The position numbers and the translations under genes are program-made. DNA of 64,000 nt from Athripsodes cinereus (Eukaryota; Arthropoda; Insecta; Trichoptera; Leptoceridae): the NCBI GenBank assembly GCA_947579605.1, contig OX388310.1:6695557-6759556 (forward strand). Reading direction: 5' to 3'. Shown piece after piece: positions 26,801 to 38,908 of this stretch. The notes beneath the pieces are model-generated. The model saw nothing but the letters and a program-made list of their open reading frames with translations, was not told the DNA's origin and did no database searches. Positions within the stretch are counted from its first letter, which is position 1, and each line of letters begins with the position of its first letter.

Positions 26801-29800
26801 TTTATTTTTCAGCGCAGTGTTTACAATTACAACGTATTAGATAAAATGAGAGGCAAATACGTCATTAATCGCAGACCAAGCCTTAACATTAAACCTTGGG
26901 TGAATGATTAAATATATTATAAATTGTTTAGTATCATTCCAACATGTGAATGATTGTGAATATTGTCGTGTACATGTGTCTTTAGGGTCAAATAGATTAA
27001 GTATATCAAACATATTATTATGTTGTGATACATAAGACTGTCTATGTTTTAATTTATTAGATTTAATTTTGTTATTAATTCTTCATCATTTAATGCAGTG
27101 AAATCCAACATTTAAACTTATTTTGAAAAATATTATTTCTTTGTTTTTTCACAATGATATCAAAAAAGTGTCACGCCAAGTCCCATCATTATATTTATTT
27201 GTGTATTTATATACACATACATACAAAAATCATCTTTCTACTGTGCTAAGGCATAACTGGTACTAATACAATATTTAGTTATTTAGGTGTGTTATACTAC
27301 TCGTATGTAGCAAAAATAAATAAAATATAATTATAAAAAGTGCATAAATTCTAATGCATATAAAACTGCATTTCTGCATTATCTAAGAAATTTATGATTG
27401 GTGCTTTGTAAAAAATGGAGCTCTGAATGAAGGAGGCTGGTTTTTGCCCCTTGCTCCCTGGAAGAGTTTTGAAAAGCAATTAAATTAGTTTTTAACATTC
27501 TCCATTTCTAATTACAGAATAAGTTTTTGTCAGATTTTATGTACTACCTAATTGAAATACACTAACTTATTTGATATTTTGAAATTATTTTTTAGTCATG
27601 GTACAGTGGTTCAGATTTATTTACGGCATGGAAATTATTCATCAACTCCTCGTCTTCAATGAAAGCATCTGAAGGTTACCGTCATGATTTAACAGACATC
27701 ACAAGACAAGTGTTGCAATATAAAGCTGATCAGATATATCCAATTATTATTGATGCTTTCCTAACCAAGGATTTACCTTATCTAGAGTAAGTCTACATTT
27801 GTAGAGAATTAGTCGTATCTAGAGTAAGTATACATTTGTAGAGAATTAGTCTTATCTAGAGTAAGTCTACATTTGTAGAGGTTTAGTTATAATAACATTA
27901 AATATTCTGTGATACTATAGATCAAATGCACAGATAGATAAGTATTTTGTTGTGACAAGATGCTTTCCTTTTTATTTACATTAGTTGACTCAAAAGTTCT
28001 TTGAGTGAAGGAGCCCTGATTCTTTATTTGAGAAGTTGATTATGACACAAGAAATCGAAAGAAGTCTCTCTCACATTGTTTAATCTATAGTAGAATGAAA
28101 CAATTATTTCAATTTATCCAAGATAATCAAAATTGTGAGAATTGTTATTATGGTTTTAATGTATATTCTTCATTTTCTTTCTTATTTTGAATAAAATACT
28201 TATAGTGTTAAAATATCACCAGCACCAATGTTTAAATTTGGTGGTAATGTTGATCTGAACACTTCTACAAATATTTCATGGTGAAGATACATTGAGAAAA
28301 TTTCAGTACACTCCCTCATTGCTTTTTACCAAGTATCCTATATGTGAGTGAAACTAATTATTACTTGAGATTTAATATTTTTTTGTTCTTCTAGAAAATA
28401 TTCTATAATGCTTATGAATTTGTTAGAAGATCTGAATTTAATTTTGTCAACAAATAAAGGATTTTTGTTGGGTAACTGGCTGGAAGCTGCTAAAGGATTA
28501 GCATATATAGATGAGGTAACATATATAATAATAATTACACCTTTTTTATTATTGTTAGCCATACTCACATTCTTACCTTACCAAAAAATATTTTGGTAAG
28601 AATAAGTCTCACAGAAGTGTCAAAATACCTTCAGTATAATATTAACAAGTGCACCATAGAGAAATTTGTTTGGAGAGCTAGATTTAAATTTAACCAGGGG
28701 TAAGGTGGTTAGATGGAAGAAATCTTTCTAAAGTGATAATCTCGCCACTGCATATCATCACATTCTTTTTTTTTATGTAAACTGCTTTGTTGGTTTTGTT
28801 ATGTGTATGATGATGTGAAAGAAGAATAAAAAGTGTTTATTTATTTTTTTGTTTTGTTTTTAGTTATCCATTTAGTTGGAGTTAATTTTAGGTATGGCTA
28901 GTTAGATGAATCTATGTATGTATTTACTTAACATGTCTATTATATTTAATTTTTATTTTTAGGATAAGATCCTATTTGAATACAATGCTAGGAATCAAAT
29001 CACGCTCTGGGGACCAAAAGGAGAAATTGTCGACTACGCTAACAAACAATGGGCAGGTGATATAAAACAGCAAAATTAATTTTGTTATGTGGCTCTTTTA
29101 TCTGCCTTGTGTGTAATGCACTATAAAATTTAACTAGAAAATAAGTTGGAGTTTACAATTACTGTGACACAGACGAGATGATAGTCCTGGCCACCAATAA
29201 GTATTCTTATGACATCAATATAAAAGTAATTCTTAAAACGTCACTTGTCGACAACAAAATCGCTTTTAGTATAGGAAGATTTTTATCCACCTTGTGTTCC
29301 GAAAATTTGATTGACAAATGTATTTATATATGTGATTAGCATTACCGGATTGCACATTAAAATAATATTACATCTTCAATGTTTAAAAAACCTTTGTCAG
29401 TACTGCAGGGCTACTCTTGACACAATCTAAATACGATCTTAATCTAGTCTTGATCTTGATCATACGACGCACGAAGGGACTATGGTTAAAAACACCGCGC
29501 TACCGCTACCGCGTGATCGGTATGCGCGTGTTTTTGGTCAATAGTCACTTCGCGCATCGTATGATTAAGATTAAGATCGTGTTTAGATTTTGTCAAGAGT
29601 AGCCTTACTGTAACTGAAATAGTTGGGGTTAGTTGGAAGAGATCACACCTCTGCAGTAAACTCGCCTTCTATATATCAATCACACCTATTTATATGAAAC
29701 ATATTTCCCTATGAAATTGTTTGTAATGAATGTACAGTAAAGAATGAATAAATAAATAAAATAGTTTGAGATTTGTAATACATCTTTTTGTTTCACAGGT

Positions 29801-30488
29801 ATTGTAGCAGATTTTTTTGCACCAAGGTGGAAAACATATTTATCGGCTATGTATGATTCTGTGAAGAATAAGTATGCATTTGACAAGAATGCCATTCAGA
29901 ATGCTGTATTCGCAACTGTAGAACGACCATTTACATTCAGTCAGAAGTCTTATCCGACATACGAAATAGGTTTGAGAAATTATTCTCTATTTTTACTATA
30001 AAAATGGATTGATAATCCCTGACCATGTTTATCTTTATCATTTTACTGCAATATGTGTTATGGAATGTTTAATTTATGTAAATATGTTTCATCCGTCGCT
30101 ACACAATCAAAGTGAGATTCTCAACATTTTAACATGCTTGAATTTAGTCAGGGATAACTTCATGATCCGTAAATAGTTAATAATGTGTAAAAAATAATGT
30201 TGTGTTTGGCTTTTTGTAATGCATTAGTTGTCCAAACTTTCATAGAAGTGATTTTTATTTCAAATTTCAGGAGATACCATAGAAGTAGCGGAGAGTATAT
30301 TTGAGAGATGGCATAGTGTAGATGACAACTTTCTTGATGTGCCTATTACAGTGCAACACAAACCAAAACAAATTCAAGAAAAGCGGAATGAAAGATCTCT
30401 CATACACAGATATGTGGAAATGGACGAGGATGATGTTGATTCTGAGAACACATCCTACCCTCAATATAATGTCATTTTAGTTCGTTAA
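17825..30488 (+). CDS. NAGLU: Alpha-N-acetylglucosaminidase (GH89), 15 exons; first exon not located
   Basis: NAGLU removes terminal alpha-linked N-acetylglucosamine from heparan sulfate in the lysosome. Exons joined in phase: 17825-17985, 18811-18986, 19791-20009, 22512-22673, 23274-23403, 24006-24151, 24896-24980, 25384-25533, 25905-26120, 26813-26899, 27596-27786, 28395-28515, 28963-29056, 29799-29969, 30271-30488 (TAA). They give about 775 codons; human NAGLU has 743. The order matches the family: N-terminal domain with [16 protein letters not shown]; barrel with [43 protein letters not shown]; then PFNEN, carrying the Glu equivalent to human Glu316; [19 protein letters not shown]; and [14 protein letters not shown], carrying the Glu equivalent to Glu446; then the helical C-terminal domain ([17 protein letters not shown]). 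Both catalytic glutamates are present. The first recognised exon starts with two bases of a split codon, so an upstream exon ending in phase 1 must carry the ATG and signal peptide. An acidic tail extends past the usual end. Confidence 0.92.
19489..19612. repeat. AAAATGT-rich low-complexity tract
   Basis: Irregular repetition of AAATGT and TAAAAATGT units lies in a NAGLU intron. It is simple-sequence DNA with no coding signal. Confidence 0.6.
20574..21769. mobile_element. 1.2-kb non-autonomous TIR transposon with iterated subterminal motifs
   Basis: The left end TAGGGTCATTGCACCAGTGT and the right end are inverted repeats of about 24 bp. The core motif CCAGTGTTTGACAC recurs internally in both orientations (for example near 20778, 20819, 21325, 21370, 21730 and 21745), resembling multiple transposase-binding sites. 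It lacks a transposase ORF. It is inserted into the 3' part of an older LINE (21873-22436) within the NAGLU intron between exons 19791-20009 and 22512-22673. The duplication is unclear, so the superfamily is not assigned. Confidence 0.7.
21873..22436 (-). pseudogene. 5'-truncated non-LTR retrotransposon, reverse transcriptase C-terminus
   Basis: An open minus-strand frame of about 185 codons ends in a stop at 21873. It contains [20 protein letters not shown], then [20 protein letters not shown] and [11 protein letters not shown]. These are the post-catalytic thumb/C-terminal motifs of Jockey/CR1-type insect LINEs. The RT catalytic core is missing and the 5' side is cut at about 22436, as expected of a dead-on-arrival insertion. 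It lies antisense in a NAGLU intron. Confidence 0.75.
23468..23513. repeat. Perfect 22-bp inverted repeat with 2-base loop
   Basis: GTGAAAGAGGTATGTAAGG and three further bases are followed after TC by the exact reverse complement. It lies 65 bp downstream of the donor of NAGLU exon 23274-23403. It could be a small foldback or a product of local inversion. Confidence 0.75.
25028..25197. mobile_element. Small MITE with CGAAACACA inverted ends
   Basis: The left end GGCCGAAACACACTATTAAC matches the inverted right end CGACCGAAACACATTATTAA at most positions. The interior is GC-richer than its surroundings (CGACGTGACCCGACG, CCGACGCGACGCC). It is about 170 bp, in the NAGLU intron after exon 24896-24980. 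Confidence 0.7.
26465..26522. repeat. Perfect 25-bp inverted repeat with 8-base loop
   Basis: AAATGAAATCTGTCTGTATG plus five bases forms one arm, GTGGTAAG the loop and the exact reverse complement the other arm. It is in the NAGLU intron between exons 25905-26120 and 26813-26899. A diverged third copy of the arm core (ATCTGTCTGTATAATTT) lies at about 26542. Confidence 0.75.
27779..27886 (+). repeat. 37-bp tandem triplication of the 5' splice site of a NAGLU exon
   Basis: A 37-bp unit starting TATCTAGAGTAAGT occurs three times head to tail (starts 27779, 27816, 27853), each with the same donor-like AGAGTAAGT. The first overlaps the end of exon 27596-27786. Using the second or third donor would place an in-frame TAA immediately after the normal exon end, so the first must be used for the full protein. 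Confidence 0.8.
28700..28845 (+). mobile_element. LINE 3' tail remnant
   Basis: The stretch GGTTAGATGGAAGAAATC ... GATAATCTCGCCACTGCAT ... GAAGAATAAAAAGTG matches 62945-63070 over about 130 bp. Similar terminal modules (GGAAGAGATC ... TAAACTCGCC) are at 29616-29765 and, inverted, at 34478-34606. They look like 3' UTRs of related non-LTR retrotransposons; no ORF is attached. It lies in a NAGLU intron. Confidence 0.55.
29409..29604. mobile_element. Palindromic MITE of about 196 bp
   Basis: The left end GGCTACTCTTGACACAATCT and the reverse-complemented right end GGCTACTCTTGACAAAATCT match at 19 of 20 positions. Inverted similarity continues inward (GATCATACGACGCACGAAG against CGCGCATCGTATGATTAAG) nearly to the centre. 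It has no coding capacity. It is in a NAGLU intron. Confidence 0.75.
29616..29765 (+). mobile_element. LINE 3' tail remnant, AATAAATAAATAAA end
   Basis: GGGGTTAGTTGGAAGAGATC is followed by GTAAACTCGCC and ends in a GAATAAATAAATAAAA run, the same terminal layout as the inverted copy at 34478-34606. It lies just upstream of NAGLU exon 29799-29969. Confidence 0.5.
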
Positions 30489-30567
30489 ATATTATTGTAC
30501 CTTGATTAAGTATTCAATTGATGTAGTCAGTAATGAGACTGAATTATATGCAATATAAAATATGCAC

Positions 30568-30573
30568 AATAAA
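30568..30573 (+). other. Candidate NAGLU polyadenylation signal
   Basis: AATAAA lies 80 bases after the NAGLU stop codon, the first canonical signal downstream. The rest of 30489-31328 is AT-rich sequence in which I see no gene; NAGLU and the WAP gene converge here. Confidence 0.55.
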
Positions 30574-31328
30574 TGCTGGAAATATGCGCTATATGCAAAT
30601 GAAAATATTGTATCAATAGGGTGTATTTTATATCTTTTGTATAGTTGTGAGATTTTTTGCAACTGGCGGTAGAAATTTGAAATCTGTTTATCCAGTGTAA
30701 CTTGGTTCTGATTTTTTTAAGCAATGAGGGAGATAGAAATTTATGATGCTGTTTTATTCAGTGTAAATTAAGTTAAATATTTATTAATAGTAATAATAAG
30801 AATCAAAAGTAGTAAAAATATGCATCATCACAGTAAATTTTCATTATAAAATGTGTACACAACTACAGAAACTTTTGATAGTCGCCAAATTCAAATTAAA
30901 TTAAAACTAGTAATACCCAACAGCCAAAGAAATATGTAGATTATAATGTAAAATATAATGTTAAGAATATTTTATATACCTATCTGATAAAAGTCATGAA
31001 AATATTATGTACGTTCCTTCTATTTGAGGAGACTGATAAGAACAATTTTTTTTTTATAAAGAGATTAAATAATTATTGCCACTATTGTTAGTCTTGTTTC
31101 ATGTAAGTTCTAAATGAGCCAATTATATTGGATAAATCTAAGTGTCGTTCAGTTGACATTATTATTTTTCTCTATGCCTATTTGAATGACAATCCCATAG
31201 AGTATTATGACAGTTCGAAGTTAAAATATATATTACTTGACTATTTCCTCTAGTTTAGAAATGCTTAATACTGAATAATGTGAAAAATTAAAATAAATAT
31301 AATTTTATTGTTTATTATGATACAATGT

Positions 31329-31334
31329 TTTATT
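31329..31334 (-). other. Candidate polyadenylation signal of the WAP gene
   Basis: TTTATT on the plus strand is AATAAA on the minus strand, about 30 bases past the WAP gene stop (31364-31366). A further copy lies at about 31304. Confidence 0.55.
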
Positions 31335-31363
31335 GTCTTACAAATAAATAACAAATGGTTGGT

Positions 31364-33143
31364 TCACACAGTTGGTATAGGTTTATAACAGCCCAAAGCT
31401 CCACATTTGTTACGGCAACACTTTTTACTTCCCCTACAATCTCCATCTGATCTACACATGCTGGAGCAAAACCATGGTCCTTCTGGGACAAGTGGACACA
31501 AGCCGGGCTTCACTGTAACAACAAATAAAATTATTTGCATTAGGAATATTGTAAGGAGGTGTGGCTCAATAAATACAGAATGGAAAGGGTTTGTTTTTGG
31601 CATATACTTTAGAGAGGAGCGTTGAAAGATGAAGAGAGAAATCGACATCTTTTTGTCAATACAAACAAAGAAAAATCTACGTATATGAAACTTAGACATG
31701 AGAATCAGACATCTTGATAAGAGAACCAGGTTTGCAAAATGTAATCAGAAGAAGTGAGAAAGGTGTTCCAACGCTTATGAATTGCTATGGGCAATAACTG
31801 CGGCATTCTCACTATTATGATATAAGGTCCACCAATCTAGAAATATTTAATGCAAACCATAGGAGCAACATTTTTTGGGATTTCATATTTCAAATGGATC
31901 AAGATCTCGTTGTATAGCTCGCTATATGTTTATGTACGATCAAGATCTTGCTATTGAGTATACATGGCGCTGGAACAATTAAGTTCAATATTACATCATG
32001 GGTACTACCGCAACAATCTCATTTACATGTAACATGGCCAAACTAAAGCCAATTTGAATAAGGTTGACTAAGTAGACGTGTATTATTTTTCTTACTTATA
32101 TTTTCATTTTTCCTCTCAGACACAGGGTTGGAGCACACCCTCCCACCGCATGATGTTTCACAACACTTTTGAGTATCTGGACAGTCATAATCTCCCACAC
32201 AGGAGTCCCAGCAAATCTGTCTGGTGAGTAGTGGAGAACAAGAACCTGGTCTATTGTCATAGTTATATGGGTAGAATCTTTGTTGAGCAGATGCCAAATC
32301 TACAAATTAAACAAAACCAAAATACTGTTATATAGAATAATTTTTATTTATATAATATTAATTAACTTTGTTGCGCAAATAAAAAGGTATAGATGGTGAG
32401 GAACACAGAGAAGAAAAAAATATTTAACTTATTAAGGAATGAGTGATTACTGTTTTGATTCGATACATAAGTGATTACCTATTGTAGTATTACATAAAGA
32501 CAAGAAGATAACATAACTAATTGATTGCCTGAATTAGAAAATTGCGTTTACGTAAAGGATTTTTTAAAATATTATAAATATTATGGCCTTATTATGGCAA
32601 CACAGAAAAAATTTCAAATAAAATTTAACATTTTTTTTACAAGTTCATAATGAATTTATATACCCATATTTTTTCTATTTTATTATTACAAACGTGTAAA
32701 GGCTTGTTCTATATTATATTAAATAAATAAAAATGATCAGTGCATAATTTTTAGAATAAATCATTAAAATATTTTGAAAAATGTAATAGGTGTAAAAAAT
32801 TATAGAAAAATTAAATATTTGTAAAAAATATATTACAGTTGTTAAGTAGATTTATATCGAATTACACATTTTTATCTACAAAAATAATACGGTACACTGA
32901 AGATATCTTTATATCACTGTTTACTTATTTACTACTACTACTACTATACCATCACGGCATATCCCACAAGTGGGGTAGCCAGCAGACCAGCTGCATATAA
33001 AACATGTTTACTTATTTATCATGTTTTTATTTAATTTTGTTTTTGTACCTATAATTAAAATGGTAATAAACAAATAAAAACTCACCTAATAGGTAACAAG
33101 AAATTATGAAGACATTAAATAATATTATGTTAAATATTTTCAT
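31364..33143 (-). CDS. Secreted protein with two WAP (four-disulfide core) domains, three exons
   Basis: Exons 33143-33086, 32299-32096 and 31512-31364 join in phase 1 at both junctions (GT-AG) to give about 136 residues. Exon 1 encodes a signal peptide (MKIFNIILFNVFIISCYLL). Exon 2 carries WAP domain 1, with eight cysteines in the family pattern including QICWDSC, DYDC, KCC and GGRVC. Exon 3 carries WAP domain 2, also with eight cysteines (GLCP, WFCSSMC, GDC, KKCC, KCGALGC), and ends six residues later. WAP domains act as serine-protease inhibitors, antimicrobial factors or matrix proteins; which applies is not visible. The middle codon ATG (Met) is split across the second junction. It lies tail to tail with NAGLU. 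Confidence 0.85.
32948..33006 (+). repeat. Interspersed repeat fragment (GGGGTAGCCAGC family)
   Basis: ACCATCACGGCATATCCCAC, AAGTGGGGTAGCCAGCAGAC and CAGCTGCATATAAAACATG match the fragments at 10096-10190 and 41517-41610. It is in the first intron of the WAP gene, preceded by a short TAC repeat. Confidence 0.6.
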
Positions 33144-33500
33144 GGCGAAATTTGTAAATGAAAAAAAAATATAAAATTAGTGCACCTAATAAATACTATT
33201 TAATAGAACTGAATCCTACAATAATTGTTATTATAGATTCGTCAGTAAATACACAATAACACACTCCTACACACAATATGCACAATATACTTCGATGCTG
33301 TTGCCAAAGAAATGAGTCAGGTGTCTAAAATGCAGGATTTAATATAATCTAAAACCAATATAGCACTTATATTAATATAGTTGATATACCTACCAATTAC
33401 ATCAATTATATTAGGTACTATTATTTTATACCTAGTGTGTGAGGACGCTATATGTAAGTACCGACAAACCACGCAATTAACTTAAATCAACTGTCAACTA

Positions 33501-33973
33501 CAGTGGAACCTCTAATAACGAGTTTAATTCGTTCCAGCATCTTAGGTACTCGTTAAGCGAAACTTTTTTTCTATAGAAATCAATGTATAAAATATGATAA
33601 TGCGTTTCATGTCGAAAGAATACTCATAGTTTTTTTTTCTATTAACGTTTATTGAAATAAAATTACTTATAAAGGAGTGTAACAACTTGTAATACAATTT
33701 GGAATTGGGAAAAAAACGTAAATAAAAATATGAATTTATAACAAATAATTAATAATCACTCTAACGGAACAAGTGATAAACACAGCCTTGAGAGTCTTGA
33801 GACTGATGTACTGGCGCGGAAGTCCCAGCTCACACGGTCACGAGTGAATGTCGTGAAAAAGTTACTTACCCTTTCTCTGTAACTCGTTATGCGAAATGTC
33901 GCTCGTTAATGGAGCAGCTTTTTCACATTTTTTTGCTCGTTATGCGAATTACTCGTTGTGAGAGGTTCCACTG
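33501..33973. mobile_element. Pogo/Tigger-like MITE, about 470 bp
   Basis: The left end CAGTGGAACCTCTAATAACG and the right end (reverse complement CAGTGGAACCTCTCACAACG) are inverted repeats with TA on both sides. CAGTGGAACCTC is typical of pogo/Tigger ends. Motifs like CTCGTTATGCGAA and CTCGTTAAGCGAA recur just inside both ends. There is no transposase ORF. Confidence 0.75.
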
Positions 33974-34477
33974 TATATGTTATATGCATACAGTAAAATC
34001 ATGAGAAATTATAGAAAATGATACAAAGGAACTAATGATGCTGGAAGAATTGGTATGATCTATACTTATGTATATTAAAATTTAACCCAAATGAAATGAA
34101 TCAGGAGTATAAAATCTTGGATTAATATCTATACTTACAAATATACTAAATACCTTATTAAAATACTTTGCGAAGAGCAGTTACTCCTTTCCTCTTCCAA
34201 AAAAAAATACTGAGATATTACCGAAGTACCTATATCTATATATCATTAAATCTGTCAAGACACTTATGAAAAATCAGCATCGAAGTTCAGCAGTTGTTCC
34301 CTACATATCTAATAATTTCAGTTATTCATCATCATCAAATTCGTGTAATTATCGATCTTCAGGTGAAACAGACCTTCGAAATTGGAATCATCGATGTTTA
34401 CAACCTTACTGTGTTTCTATAGTAGGTAAGCACTTAGTACCCTTGATCCCTTGAAATCCGAGTTATCGAGGTTAATA

Positions 34478-34606
34478 ATAATAATAATAATAATAAACTT
34501 TATTGTGCAGAATATGATAACAGGAATTATATAACATGCATGAAAAAATCTGTACAATGGGCGAGTTTATCGCAGAGTTGCGATATCTTCCAACTAACCC
34601 AAATGA
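34478..34606 (-). mobile_element. Inverted LINE 3' tail with (TAA) repeats
   Basis: A run of TAA units is followed by ACTTTATTGTGCAGAATATG and ends at CTTCCAACTAACCC. Reverse-complemented this is GGGTTAGTTGGAAG ... CAATAAAGT(TTA)n, a typical LINE 3' end with poly(TTA) tail. No ORF remains. Confidence 0.6.
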
Positions 34607-37600
34607 ATAACGCAGGTTTGATTGTTAAAATGAATAAAGTGCCTACATAAATGTAGTATAGTTATAGCTACTAGGAATTATTATCTACATCCTTAATTGT
34701 AATATAAGATCACGAATATTAGTAAGCATAAGTCACTTTGCAATATTGGTCATACAACATGCTACGTAGGACCTACAGCAAAACCTCTGTTTACCTTACT
34801 TATGATATGATATTACGAGGCCTCTTTACATCAATATTAATAATCTATTTTTCATCCTCATAAAAATAATATATATAATAATCAAATTTTGGCAACATCA
34901 CCGGTATTTATTTTCTATAGACATACTTTTGCAATTAGGTACAACGCAAATTTTCATTCGAGTGTAATGATGAATACATCATATACCTACCTACCTATAA
35001 AAGAATCGAAGTTTCGATTATGGAATACTTTACTATGGTATACAGCCTGTAGAGGTATGTACATATGTAAATCTCACTCGGATTTTGTTTTTTTTTTGTT
35101 AAATTGATTTTTATCGATTTCACTCTCGTCAATTTTCTGAAGCAAAAGATGGCTTTGTTACCTATTAAGCTTTCTACAGGTAGGTGGGAATCCCCCTCCA
35201 AACAGTATACAGTATCTACGTTTTTCTCTCATTTCGTCATTGTCATTACATATTTATTTTGTAACGTTATGTAGGCACACATACACATTTTGTAATAGTT
35301 TAAGTCCTTAGTACGTATTCGTACGTAACCGTAAGATAGACTTAAGAAAAGTTATTTACATATATTTCTAGACATAAGATTCTAAAACTATTTATTATGT
35401 TGTGTAAATGTGTGTGTCATCTTCAGTGTGAGATTTTCCACCAAGGGTAGGTACATCAAGGGAGCATTTCAATTCTCGAGTGGGTTTTGCAGACGGAATC
35501 CTATAAGGGTACAACCTCAAGCCCACTTTTTGATAAAAAAAAAAGAAGCTTTTGCTCTAGAATCTAGATTATTATCCAGTCAATCTAGATTCTAGATTGA
35601 CTGCCTTAAGTTCACATAGCTGTTTAAGTGCTGTGTAGCAGCAATTTAACAGTGTTGTAACGACGTACTACGCGCTGAATATCGACTGACTAAGAGATCA
35701 CAATTTACTCTTTATTCAGAAAATATGTAACATATGGTATAAAAGTACATTGTTTTACACATCAATGAAAGAAAAATTAATGGGAACGTAATTTTACTGA
35801 CATTATATGTACATTTTATCTAAGAAAATTTTAGTGCGCCACGAAAATATTTTGCTTTTAATTATTTTTGTGATTTAAATAAGCCGTGATGAAAACTTGA
35901 CTAAATATTTTTTAGTGCTTTGAAAAGAATTATATGATCAAAAATCATTATTATGATATAAGGAAGTAAAAACTAATGCAATACATTCTTAATTCATACA
36001 CAAAACATAAAAGTTGAGAAATAAATCAGAATATTTATAGGTTATACAATAAAATGGTGGAGCGACGTGAATAGTTAAAACTCTTATATTCTGCTAAAGG
36101 GTGTCTTATAATTCAATCGTGTATCGTTAATAAGCAAAAAACTGAATAAAATTACACATGTAAACTGCATGCAGCTATAAGCTGTAATATGGGCCACATA
36201 TCATTCATTTTACAGCTATTCACTTCATAATAGTTCACACGTGCGCCTTTAATGAGTCAGTGTAATAGGAGTTCACAAATACCTTCTTATACATCATTTG
36301 GCGTAATTTTATCCACCAAACTGACCTTATTACGGTTAAGGCATTAGAAAATGTTAAAAGCTGAATAGATACGTTTTTGTCGGTCATCAGCCTAAATGCA
36401 GCTCTTAAACAGCCTAACCTGTTTAAATATCACTGACAGCTATTATGCAGCTGTAGGATCACCAGTGTACCTACTCTTAAAAGATTCTTAATACGCATAG
36501 AGTTCCAAATACGTCTAAAAGTGAATAGTTATAACGCTATCTGTGTTACCTGGGTGGGGGGGGTAAGTAGTGGGAACCCCTCCCTGTCATTACGTCATTA
36601 TACTGTGAATAATCTGGAAAACTGAGTATTGCTACAAAGCAAAAATCAAATATTTTTTTCAAATTCCAGTATTACTATTAAATTGTGTTGATGTTGTGTT
36701 GCGACGAAAAAAATTCGAAAAACTGGGTAGGTACTTTTTCGATTCACCGTACCAAATGTTGGTGAATTGCAATACCTACCTGAAAATCGGTCCTAAGGAT
36801 TGAGTAGTTTTTGGACAATGACTTGTGTATTTTAGGTACGAAATGGATACTTTCTCGCAAAGCCGTCTATAGTCGAACGACTGCATAACGCTAAAACGTG
36901 TTTTGACTAAGGCTGCTGGTAATACATACAGACCTAACAATATTATTCTAGAATAATTTGAAAACGTCATCAAACCTTTTATGGGTTCATTACGCAAAAA
37001 TAATAGATAGAATATTTATGTATATCTACATACTCCTACCGAAGTATACATCACTGGTGATTAATTTGATTAGTTCTAGTATATCATAAAATATTAAGTA
37101 TACAGATAATTCATACAGATTAAGCTAGTCCCAAATTAAAGCTACGACTTTTATTGTATTATGAGTACTATTGCGGCGATACACACTTAAATAATATATA
37201 ATGTATACCAAACTTGTCCCGCAGGCTCAGACAACTTGAAAAGGGTCATTTTTTCATTTCGCTCTGACCGAGAATCGAAACCAGGACCAAATAAAAATAT
37301 CCCAATCAGTTGGGTGTTTGGTAAGTATAAGACTAACGAAACAACTGAAAGAAATTGAGTTCACAAACACAGGATTGAAAGTTATAAAGGTTCAAAGAGA
37401 GAAGGCTTTTATGTCTAAGGATGGATAAAGAAAGTAGAAGAAACCGCGACAATTTCAGACAACGTGGCTTGTCTTTATCATGGATCATAATGACATTTTA
37501 TTGTAAAATTTAATTTGTACCAGAGGCGTACCAAGAAAGCTCGGTTTACACCATTCAAATACATTTAGACCAAGTGTGCAAATATAAAATTTCCAAGTGA

Positions 37601-38908
37601 ATTCGAACGAGCTTGGAAGTTCATATCTGATCAAAGTTAAATAGGATGGAAATCTATTCATACGTTAATCAGATAAAAACCTCCAAGTTTATACTAATTC
37701 GCTTGGAGCGTTCCATCAAAGTGCATGGATAGTGTAAACCGGGCTCAAACCTAACACAATGTTTGATGTTCAGTGCATGTTCTCAACTTCTCAAGTACTT
37801 ACCTACCTAATAAAAAAATAAGAAAGAAGCCGTGCTGAAAAATAACATCGTCGGGGGTTCCCAGGGTTCTATTGTTAAGTGCCTACCTATTTTTATCATT
37901 ATCAAAAAATGTTTTTATATTTGCATTTACTTTATATTTGCACGGTTTAAAGTTTTTTTTTGCGTTAGTAATTTTGTGATTTGAGAAAGAGCAAAAATAA
38001 AAAGATTTAAAAGTATTGAAATGGAAATATTTGGAAAAGAGGGATTTGTTTAATGTCTTAATTTAAGCGATTTTTGATGATTATAAACATGATTGTAATG
38101 ATATTTCTGATTATTCTTTTTCATGGTTTTTGTCTTGATTTTAATTATTTACAAAAAAATGTATATTATTGTGTTATTGTTTGCTAGCAACGTGTTCTCT
38201 TTGGTAATTTGTGGGACCATGATTGGTTTGTTTATTGTTGAGATTAATTATTTGGAATGTTGATATTTATTAAGTTAAACTGATTGTGTCCTTTGAAGCA
38301 ATAAAAAATACTGTAAAATAAATACAAGTAATGATTTTTCGAATGTTTTGTGATTTACACTGTGGAATTCCATATTTATTATTAATTTATGCAAAATAAA
38401 AGAAACATTGTAATTTCCACTCAAACACTGTTATAAAGTTATAAAGTACAAAGTACAGTTAGTTAGTAAGTAAACATAGTAATAAAGTTTTCGGAACTAC
38501 TTGATCCATCATCCGTAACAAATTAACAATACTTCAGTATTAAATACAGACATTTGAGTTAAAAATACATACAATGTGTCTTTTATTTTGCATAAATTAA
38601 TAAAACTAGTAATGCTTTTGGCTTATTTCTGATAATATACATACTTTGTTGTTTTGTTATTGTTTCATTACATACTCAATATCATTCACTTAGTTCTTAA
38701 TGCTCAAAGATTTTTTTTTAATAGATGGTAGTCGTACGATGCTATCGACCGCAATAATTTTCATTTTAAAGGTACTATACATAAGTATTGTTATAATCAA
38801 ATATCGTGGTTAATTATAAAACTTGTAAGGAAAACCTTTGTGGTTTTTAATACCTTTATTTGTCTTAAAATTAATAATGTACAAAACTTGTATCAGTATG
38901 TAACTACA
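34607..38908. other. Gene-poor AT-rich stretch
   Basis: Apart from the MITE at 37539-37744 I see no convincing exon, RNA gene or long repeat. Open frames are short, have no family signature and do not link by splice sites. A G-run lies at 36557-36565, and a TCTAGATTCTAGATT palindrome at about 35558-35602. Confidence 0.5.
37539..37744. mobile_element. MITE with GCTCGGTTTACAC ends, about 206 bp
   Basis: The left end GCTCGGTTTACACCATTCAA and the inverted right end GCCCGGTTTACACTATCCAT match at most positions. Interior repeats CCAAGTG/CTTGGA alternate in orientation. The duplication is not obvious. Confidence 0.6.

Noticed and set aside
26900..26911. Apparent NAGLU stop (WVND then TAA) after exon 26813
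   Set aside because: GGTGAAT is a splice donor at 26900, and the next exon (27596) continues the family sequence in phase.
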